Below are positions 56,798 through 64,000 of a stretch of 64,000 nt of DNA, in pieces (within the stretch, counting starts at the first letter, position 1; the number at the start of each line of letters is the position of its first letter). Location of the stretch: the NCBI GenBank assembly GCA_039654915.1, contig CM077599.1:76414001-76478000 (forward strand), read 5' to 3'. The translations under genes and the position numbers were made by a program. Under the pieces are notes generated by a model that was not told where the DNA came from, did not search any database, and saw nothing but the letters and a program-made list of their open reading frames with translations. This stretch comes from Aquilaria yunnanensis (lineage: Eukaryota; Streptophyta; Magnoliopsida; Malvales; Thymelaeaceae).

Positions 56798-58269
56798 TTA
56801 CCTTTCTCGAACTCTCTCTCTCTTTGATCTTATCCACCACCTTCATGAATCATGTCTTTTACGCTATGAACTTACATGGATAAACAAAATCCACTAGTTT
56901 AACCTCTTCGCATTCACCAATCTCAGAACATATGATCTTTGTTAGAGGTGCCACTGTGAAGTTAGTGGAGGACAATGATGGCTAGCGATGTTGCTTGATC
57001 GTCCAAGCCTCAAACCAATCTCATTCAGATGCTCAATCTTTCATGGGTCTGTCTTCATCTCTGCCTTGCTTCTCCCTAATTTCTCTACTGGATTTGTCTG
57101 ATTTCTACATTGCTGCTATTGTCTACACTTTCTTGGTTTCTTTGCATTTTTGTTTTTGTTGTGAATTTGTTAAGTAACTTAATGATTTTGTTTGATTTTT
57201 ATTTTATTTACGTGTTTTTCTCTTTCTTTTTCTTTTGTTGCAAGTAATAATTTCAGGTTATCTCAAAAGCTCCAAATTTCAATCATGATTTTTTTGAGTC
57301 AGTTCAGTTGACTCAGGTTTAAGGGGAAATTTAGATTGCAATCTAAGCCTAAACCGTGCATGTCATAAATCAAAGGCCCCCTGAAGGCCCGATGAAATAC
57401 GCAATCTATCTCCTTACATTTTGTACACCACCTCTTTGCTCTGAAAATCCCTAAAGGCCTCGAGGAGTCATGCATCTTCTCCCATATATATCACCCAAAA
57501 TCTGAGTCATATGCATATTGTCTATTCAAATTAAGCCATCAAATGCATTAATATCATAAAGGGAAAATTTTTCGTTTATGTAACAGTTTTCCTTTTTGTG
57601 ATCTTGGTTTGATTGGTGTCATGATCCGTTTCTTGCAATTACAAACTCTTTAGAATGATTTGTTAGATCAAGTCATCAATTTAGTTTTGAAAGTGGCGCC
57701 CAGTGGACTGATGGCTCATTTCTGTACTACACATTTTCAGATTAATAATATTTCCTTCTTGCCGTTCCAAAAGATATCATGAAATTGATCACATATTATA
57801 ATATTTTATTAGAGATAAATCTGAAAAGGCAATTCTTAACTGAGTGAGATATATATATAGCATGATGAATCGGGAGAGTTGGTGTTTCTAACGTATTAAA
57901 TTATGTATTTATCCTTCTAATTTGTTCAAAAAGGGTTAGACAAGAAACGCAACCATGCATTTTACAGTTTTTTTTTTTTTCATTCTCTTTTGCTCATTCA
58001 AGTAATTTGTGATTATTTTCAATCTTTGAATGGAAAGCCGGTGGAAAGATGGTGGTTCTTTTCTTGTTTATGCTGCAACTTAAGACCACCAACACAGGGG
58101 GAAAAACCTAGCCTAATTTGAGCTATTTATTATATCCAGACCCTGATCTATGAAATATTATTAGTTAATCAAATATTGATGTAGGTATATAAATTTACAT
58201 ACGTTACTTATTTCGGTAATAAGTGTAGCCACTTGCAACTTTGGTGGACCCAAAATCCCAATCCAAAAA
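55779..58269. other. Long intergenic stretch without a recognised gene
   Basis: AT-rich. Contains an (AT)n microsatellite (56748-56795). Around 56150-56350 the minus strand has wording seen in plant retrotransposon LTRs or leaders (CATCCAAACCATGGACACTA), but no structure supports it. A 60-codon hydrophobic open stretch at 56995-57177 (+) has no family features. Confidence 0.35.
56748..56795. repeat. (AT)n microsatellite
   Basis: 48 uninterrupted bases of alternating A and T. Confidence 0.95.
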
Positions 58270-59071
58270 AAATGAGCCCTCTCCGCGTGAGAGACTCCCT
58301 CTCTGAATGAGAGTAGCTCTGAATCTATTTCAGAACAAATCGTCGTCCCCCTAAACGGCTTAAAAGGTCTTGTTGCTCTTGGTTTGGTGATCAGGGAAAT
58401 TTCATCTTTCTTCCAGTAGTTCTCAGCATCGCTCGCGGAATCGAATCTTGCTAACATCGCTTGCGGAATCGAATCTTTCTTCCAGTCGTTCTCAGAATCG
58501 CTCGCGGGGTCGTTCTGCTTCTCCGGTAGGATCTCTACAGAGCGGGGATCTCCAGATTGGAAGTCTGAAGGTTAAAGGGACTCTAACTCTAGGCATAGGT
58601 TGAAGTTAGGGTCAATGTAGGTTGATTGAGGGAATCTAGATCGACAGAGATATTAGAATAAGTTTCTTGTTGATCTTTCGTGATTCTTGATTTGGTCCTA
58701 CTGTTATTGCCATATGATTTCCTAATTGGTCTACTGATTGGTGCGTTAATCTGGTCTTGCCAGGGGCGGTTCTTGATGTGAGTTTGATTTTGATTTGGGG
58801 AATGTGAGATGCTTGTGCCATTTGAATCCTAGTTGCCTACTGTTATTGCGATAGATTGGTCTGTGCAGGGAAGGTTCTTGATGTAATTCAGATTATAGGT
58901 TTGGTTAATGAGAGATGCTTGTGCCATTGGATTTCTTAGTTGTTGTTGCCATTTGATTTCCCAGTTGTTATACTGTTAAGGAGATAGGTTGATATTGGCA
59001 GGGGCGGTTCTTGATCTGGTTCCTTTTTTTTTCACCAGATCAGTTGACAGGGGTCTTCGTTTTCACTCAAA
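58270..59071 (+). promoter_or_regulatory. LINE 5' UTR with tandem sub-repeats
   Basis: A 69-bp unit starting TCTTTCTTCCAGT.GTTCTC is repeated at 58406 and 58474 (the second copy is partial). Further on, CAGGG(GC/AA)GGTTCTTGAT recurs at 58761, 58866 and 58999, with the companion words GAGATGCTTGTGCCATT and TACTGTTATTGC. LINE leaders carry an internal promoter; repeated monomers are known in some families. The promoter role is inference. Confidence 0.6.
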
Positions 59072-60319
59072 ATGGAAGTGGCATCGGAGGGTGACACTTT
59101 CTCCAATCTTGAAGCAGAGCTCCAGGAGGAGCTGATTTTAGACCTACAGCCTGATTTGGCAGCTGGAGATCAGATAAAATCTCTTGTAGGCAGGATTGTC
59201 TCTGATAAGAAGCTGAATCAGAAAGGCATTGTGAACATTCTTTTAAAGATATGGAAGACTTATAGGATACAAGGGGTTAATTTTCTGGATGCCAGAACAG
59301 TACACTGTGTGTTTAAGGATGGTGAAATGGTGGAGAGAGTGCTGACTGATGGGCCATGGAACATCATGGGCTGCATATTTTCACTCCAGAAATGGCTACC
59401 AACTATGTCTCTACAGGAGCTAAATTTCACTGAAGTTCCATTTTGGGTTCAGATACATGGTCTAGCTCTCAACCTAATGACTAAGGCAAATGGTGGTGTT
59501 ATTGGAAAACAATTTGGGGAGGTATTGGAGGTTGAAGACCCAGGGAATATGGGGGAACTGTGTAGGGGCTTTCTTAGAATTAAGGTTAAGCTGAAGGTCA
59601 AGGTCCCGATTAAAGCTGGGTTTTGGCAGGCTAAACCTCTTGGTTGTAAGAAATGGATTGCAGCAAAGTATGAAAGGTTAGGAGATCTCTGCTATACGTG
59701 TGGAAGACTTGGGCACTCTGATATTAGCTGTAAGGAGGCTACACAGCCAGTTCTTATGAGTACTGGACAACAGATGTATGGACCTTGGATAAGAGCTGCA
59801 GTTCCAAAAATTACTGAAGATTTTGCAAAGCCTGTACCACCAAGACCAGAATACCTGCTGCCAGGAACTGTAGTTGGGCGTACAAGGCAGCATTTATCTT
59901 TCAATGGGTCACCGGGTATGGATAACATTCCAGTGGGGAGTGAGGATCAGCAGTCAATGGGGCTAAACCCACACTCTCCATCTATATCCCCGGATATTCA
60001 AGGTCTTCAACAAGGGCTCAAGTACCTGAACGTGGTAGGGCATGCAAATCTTGAAATGGTCTCACCAAGCATGGAGGATCAAATTCAGCAGGCTCAACTC
60101 TCTCTGACATCGATAGAATCAGATAATACTGCAGCTGAGGGGGATGAATCTGCTGATGTAGTGTCACAGAAAGGTGGCAAAAAGAGAGGGAGACCTCCAA
60201 AGAGAAAAAACACTGATCTGGAGAACTCAGTGGAGGTGAACACTGGGAAAAGACTTAGAGAGGTTACTACAGCTGAGGATGGGTCTGGTGGCTGCCCTTC
60301 AGCCACACGGGATCAATGA
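59072..60319 (+). CDS. LINE ORF1 protein (DUF4283 and zinc knuckle, AT-hook-like tail)
   Basis: 415 codons, intact. Residues about 50-190 form the DUF4283 fold found in plant LINE and LINE-derived proteins (TYRIQGVNFLDARTVHCVF, DGPWNIMGCIFSLQKWLP, FTEVPFWVQIHGLAL). A CCHC zinc knuckle follows (CYTCGRLGHSDISC, about residues 207-220), then YGPWIRA. Near the C-terminus KKRGRPPKRKN is an AT-hook-like and nuclear-import-like basic motif. LINE ORF1 proteins bind the element RNA into a particle. The last four bases, ATGA, overlap the ORF2 start. The ATG at 59072 is chosen because it is the first in frame after the leader. Confidence 0.9.
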   Translation: MEVASEGDTFSNLEAELQEELILDLQPDLAAGDQIKSLVGRIVSDKKLNQKGIVNILLKIWKTYRIQGVNFLDARTVHCVFKDGEMVERVLTDGPWNIMGCIFSLQKWLPTMSLQELNFTEVPFWVQIHGLALNLMTKANGGVIGKQFGEVLEVEDPGNMGELCRGFLRIKVKLKVKVPIKAGFWQAKPLGCKKWIAAKYERLGDLCYTCGRLGHSDISCKEATQPVLMSTGQQMYGPWIRAAVPKITEDFAKPVPPRPEYLLPGTVVGRTRQHLSFNGSPGMDNIPVGSEDQQSMGLNPHSPSISPDIQGLQQGLKYLNVVGHANLEMVSPSMEDQIQQAQLSLTSIESDNTAAEGDESADVVSQKGGKKRGRPPKRKNTDLENSVEVNTGKRLREVTTAEDGSGGCPSATRDQ

Positions 60320-63300
60320 TAGTTATGAGCTGGAACTGCCAGGGGATAGGGCCAACCCTGACAGTTCAATACCTGGATTGGCTCTGTAGGAAATACAATC
60401 CTCAGATATGTTTTCTAATGGAGACAAGAAATAAGAAGGAGAAGCTGGAAAAGGTAAGGAAGAAGACCAAGTTCAGAAATTCTTGCTATGTTGATCCTAG
60501 TGGCAAATCTGGAGGGCTAGCTCTTTGGTGGAATGACAGTGTGCATGTTTATGTTGGGAATATGTCAAGGAATTTTATGCAAACAACAGTAACAGATAAC
60601 AAGAGCAATACCAGTCACATTACCTGGGTATATGCAGACCCAAATTTCTGAGAGGAAGAGAAACTGGGATGATCTAAAAAAAGTAGCTGCTACAAATAAA
60701 TTGCCTTGGCTGTGTATTGGAGACTGGAATGACATAGCATACCAAGAGGAGAAAATTGGTGGGAGGCTAAAAGCTCAGGAGCAAATCCTGGGATTCCAGG
60801 ACTTGATGCTAAAAACCAAACTCCAGGACGTTGGCTTTCAGGGACAGAAGTATACCTGGTCAAATGGCAGGAAGGATGGGGTAGTTCAAGAGAGACTTGA
60901 CAGAGCTTTAGTCAATCACACTTGGAGAGTTATGTACCCAAACTCCCTGGTATATCACAGCTCTAGAATAGGGTCTGACCACTGTCCCATAATTCTCACA
61001 ACTGAGTATAAAGGTATAAAGAGCAAGAAAAAGTTCAAATTTGAGCACATGTGGACAAGGGAGCCGACTTGTAAAAGTGTGATAAAAAAATCCTGGGATG
61101 AGAAGGCAGGAAAGGACACATATGCGCTTCAAGACAGCTTGAGAAGATGCAGCAAAGAATTGATGAATTGGTCTAAGGCACACTTCCCAAATAACAAAAA
61201 GGAAATAGAGAAATTAACGGCAGAACTTGTTGAGGTGCAGGACAGCTATGATGGCCAGGATAGGAGCAATGAAGTCCGAATCATAAAGCAAATTGAGGAG
61301 CATTGGAATAGAGAGGAAATGTACTGGCATCAAAGAAGTAGAGTTGATTGGTTAAAACTGGGGGACAGAAACACTGCCTTCTTCCACAATGTATCTATGC
61401 AGCGAAGAACCTCAAATAAGGTTCTCAGAATTAGAAATGAACAGGGGTCTTGGATAGAGAATGAGGGAGAAATTCGTAACATGTTCAAGCAGTATTATAT
61501 AGACTTATTCAGGTCTGAAGGGGTGGTTGGTATGAGTGAAGTGCTTGGGCACATAAAAACAGTAGTTCAATCAGACATGAAGGACGAGCTTCAAAGAGAT
61601 GTTTCAGCAGAAGAAATCAGGGATGCTGCGTTTCAGATGGCTCCTCTAAAGGCACCTGGGCCGGATGGATACTCAGGAATTTTCTTCCACAAATACTGGG
61701 GAGAGGTTGGGGAAAGTGTCACCAATGCTGTCCAAGGTTTTTTCAAGCAAGGTATCTTTAACCCATCCATAAATCAAACAACTATTGCTCTTATCCCAAA
61801 AGTTCCCCATCCTGAAAATGTTACACAGTTTAGACCCATTAGCCTATGTAACTATTGTTACAAAATAATATCTAGAGTCCTGGTGAATAGGCTAAGGCCA
61901 TACATGAATAGTATTATATCGCCTTTTCAAAATGCTTTTGTCAAGGGTAGACAAATACAAGATAATATCTTAATAGCTCATGAGATCTTTCACTGGTTAA
62001 AAACAAAAAAGAAAGGGCTTGACTGGAATATGGCAATAAAAATTGACATGCAAAAGGCGTATGATCGGGTAGAATGGGAATTTTTGAATGGTGTGATGAG
62101 GAAAATGGGATTTCCTCTAAAGTGGATTAATTGGATCATGACATTAGTTTCTTCTGTATCTTACTCCCTTTTGATTAATGGTAAAGAGACTAAGATTTTT
62201 AAGCCCACAAGGGGCATAAGACAAGGGGATCCCTTATCTCCTTATTTGTTTATAATGATCACTGAAGCATTATCACAAATGCTGGTCAACTCAGCTGAAA
62301 CAAACAATATTGAAGGTATAAAAATGACCAGACATAGTCCACACTTGACTCACTTATTATTTGCAGATGACTCCCTCTTCTTTATGAAGGCAAGTGTCAA
62401 GAATGGGCATCTTCTGCACCAGGTTATTACGCAATACTGCCAGGCCACAGGGCAGAGGATAAACTTAGATAAATCTTCTATGTTTTTCAGCCCTAACACC
62501 CCTGTTGCCTTGCAGGACAAAATTAGCAGGTTTCTGAAAATTCCTAAAGAAGTTAATCCTGGGAAATACTTAGGGCTGCCTACTATATGGGGAAAATCAA
62601 AATGTGAAGCTTTGGCCTATCTCAGGGACAGAATTGTTAGGAGGATTCAAGGGTGGAAGGAAACATTGCTTTCATACTCAGGTAAGGAAATCCTCCTGAA
62701 ATCTGTACTTGCTGCACTTCCCTCTTATGCTATGGCTTGCTTTAAATTTCCTAGGAAATGGTGTAATAGTATACATTCTATTATGGCAAATTTCTGGTGG
62801 AAAGGGCAGCAAACTGAATCTGGAATACATTGGAAAAGCTGGGATCAGTTAACACTCCCAAAGAAAAAAGGGGGAATGGGGTTTAAAGACCTAGAGGCTA
62901 TGAATACTAGTTTGTTAGCAAAACTAGCCTGGAGAGTCATATCAAATCCTAAATCTCTCTTAGCTCAGATTCTAGAGGGTCTTTATTTTCCTGAAGGGAG
63001 ATTGTGGGAGGCGAAAAAAGGTTCTAAACCTTCTTGGGGATGGATTAGCATTTTAGAAGGTAGGGACTTGTTAAAACAGAAGGTTTGCTGGCAAGTCCAT
63101 GATGGTAGATCAATTAATGTATGGAATGATGCTTGGATTCCGAATATTAGAGGTTTTAAACTCCAGCCAGATAATGATCCCCCCGTACAAATAAGAAATA
63201 TGAAGGTGGATAGCTTTATTGATGGAAGCACTTATACATGGAAGTTAGATAAGATAGTAAACTTCATTACTAATAAGGAAAAGCATGCAATACTTCAGAT

Positions 63301-64000
63301 ACCTATAAGCTATTTCCCAGGAGAAGATAAGAAGATATGGCCATATGAAAAATCTGGTGAGGTAACGGTAAAATCTGCATATGCCACTCAAAAAAGCACT
63401 GAACTTAATGTACATTCAGCCTCAATTTCTCATCAGATAGATAATAACATTTGGAAGTTAATCTGGAAATTAAAATGCTCACCCAAAATTCAAAACTTCA
63501 TATGGAGAGCTTGCCATAATGTTATTGCTGTTCGTCAGAATCTGGCCAGAAAAGGTAACAGAATAAACCCAACTTGTCCTTTCTGTGATCATTATGAAAC
63601 TGTGGAACATATGCTTATTCAGTGTGAGTGGACTCATATTGTCTGGTTTGCTTGCTTGGATTATAAGCCTCACAATGCTGAAATCAGAACATTTGATCAC
63701 TGGTTTATTAAGATTTGCCAAACCTTCAAGTTTTCTCAGAATAAAAATGAAATTATTGCCTCTACTATGGCTTATATTTGCTGGTTTATCTGGGTAGCAA
63801 GGAATGAAGCTGTTTTCCAAAAGAAAAACATTATGCCTGGAGATGTAATTCGCAGGATACAGGCTGCTGTTACTGAGTTTTATCAGGTTCGCCAGGAGAA
63901 TGGAAGTACAAGCAGCTTGCAGTCAGAACAAGCTAACACTGAGCAGTGGAGAAAGCCGGCAAGGGGAGTGGTTAAAGTTAATGCGGCAGTTACCAGTGGA
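60316..64000 (+). CDS. LINE ORF2 polyprotein (endonuclease, RT, zf-RVT, RNase H start), one frameshift, runs off the window
   Basis: The first piece (60316-60651, 111 codons) begins MIVMSWNCQGIGPTLTVQYL and carries the endonuclease Glu in METR. It stops at TGA after YADPNF. Reading one base on (about 60650), the frame is open to 64000. It gives the rest of the apurinic-type endonuclease (CIGDWNDIAY, RIGSDHCPIIL), then the RT: APLKAPGPDGYSGIFF, RPISLCNYCYKIISRVL, AFVKGRQIQDNILIAHE, KIDMQKAYDRVEW, RGIRQGDPLSPYLF and the catalytic LLFADDSLFF. After that come the thumb region (YLGLPTIWGKSK, ILLKSVLAALPSYAM), the zf-RVT domain (FIWRACHNVIAVRQNLARKG, CPFCDHYETVEHMLIQC) and the RNase H lead-in (RGVVKVNAAV). 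The frameshift removes full-length product unless it is a sequencing error or bypassed. Confidence 0.92.

Larger units (their letters stand above)
58270..64000 (+). mobile_element. Nearly intact L1-type LINE (truncated only by the window end)
   Basis: Order: 5' UTR with internal repeats, ORF1 (59072-60319), ORF2 (60316 onward) with endonuclease, RT, zinc-binding domain and the first residues of RNase H. The only damage seen in 4.9 kb of coding sequence is a one-base frameshift near 60648. The 5' boundary is approximate, set where the GC-richer leader begins; the 3' end, poly(A) and target duplication lie outside the window. Confidence 0.9.

Overview
This is a stretch of a eudicot plant nuclear chromosome. 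It is AT-rich, and almost all of it is transposon-derived. It has split genes with GT-AG introns, plant-specific protein families and the usual range of plant transposable elements. I do not name a species. Only two host genes are clear: a small intronless invertase/pectin methylesterase inhibitor (PMEI) domain gene at 3465-3914 (+), and a complete gene for alpha-glucan, water dikinase (GWD1/SEX1/R1) at 22370-41161 (+). GWD1 is the chloroplast enzyme that phosphorylates starch at glucose C6 and so starts its breakdown. I could join 33 coding exons, all in phase, into a 1470-residue protein with no break, although its introns hold a copia retrotransposon, a foldback MITE and one or two SINEs.

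Layout, left to right. 1-1748: decayed minus-strand fragment of an endogenous plant pararetrovirus (movement-protein region). 3465-3914: PMEI gene. 4120-4393: truncated MITE. 5276-7680: dead LINE (minus) split by a small TIR element. 7842-12418: complete non-autonomous LTR retrotransposon (two 1.6-1.7 kb LTRs, TTGAC target duplication, no coding capacity). About 13500-15792: LTR-like debris. 15975-18332: two inverted-repeat DNA elements. 19590-20647: MULE transposase pseudogene (minus). 21700-22369: GWD1 promoter and 5' UTR. 22370-41161: GWD1, with a 2473-bp copia element (minus) in intron 13. 41860-42337: LINE RNase H remnant. 42341-50475: an 8.1-kb CACTA (En/Spm) transposon with GTG target duplication, both CACTA genes in decayed form and a long ATT microsatellite. 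50479-50690: LINE fragment. 51918-54428: probable solo LTR with its own TATA box and a GC-rich island. 54963-55421: hAT-like MITE. 58270-64000: a nearly intact L1-type LINE (+) that runs off the window, with ORF1 and ORF2 overlapping by ATGA.

The two host genes show no functional link. The rest is a layered record of insertions: the copia LTRs differ at about 4 of 221 positions, whereas the LTRs of the 7842-12418 element differ at more than a tenth of the positions I compared. I found no RNA genes, CRISPR arrays or gene clusters, and nothing that I would call a new biological system. The items most worth a second look are two consecutive GC-AG introns in GWD1, an unassigned antisense open stretch with an acceptor-like start in GWD1 intron 28, the GC-rich promoter-linked island in the 51918-54428 LTR, and the internally deleted copia element whose frame starts at its primer-binding site.
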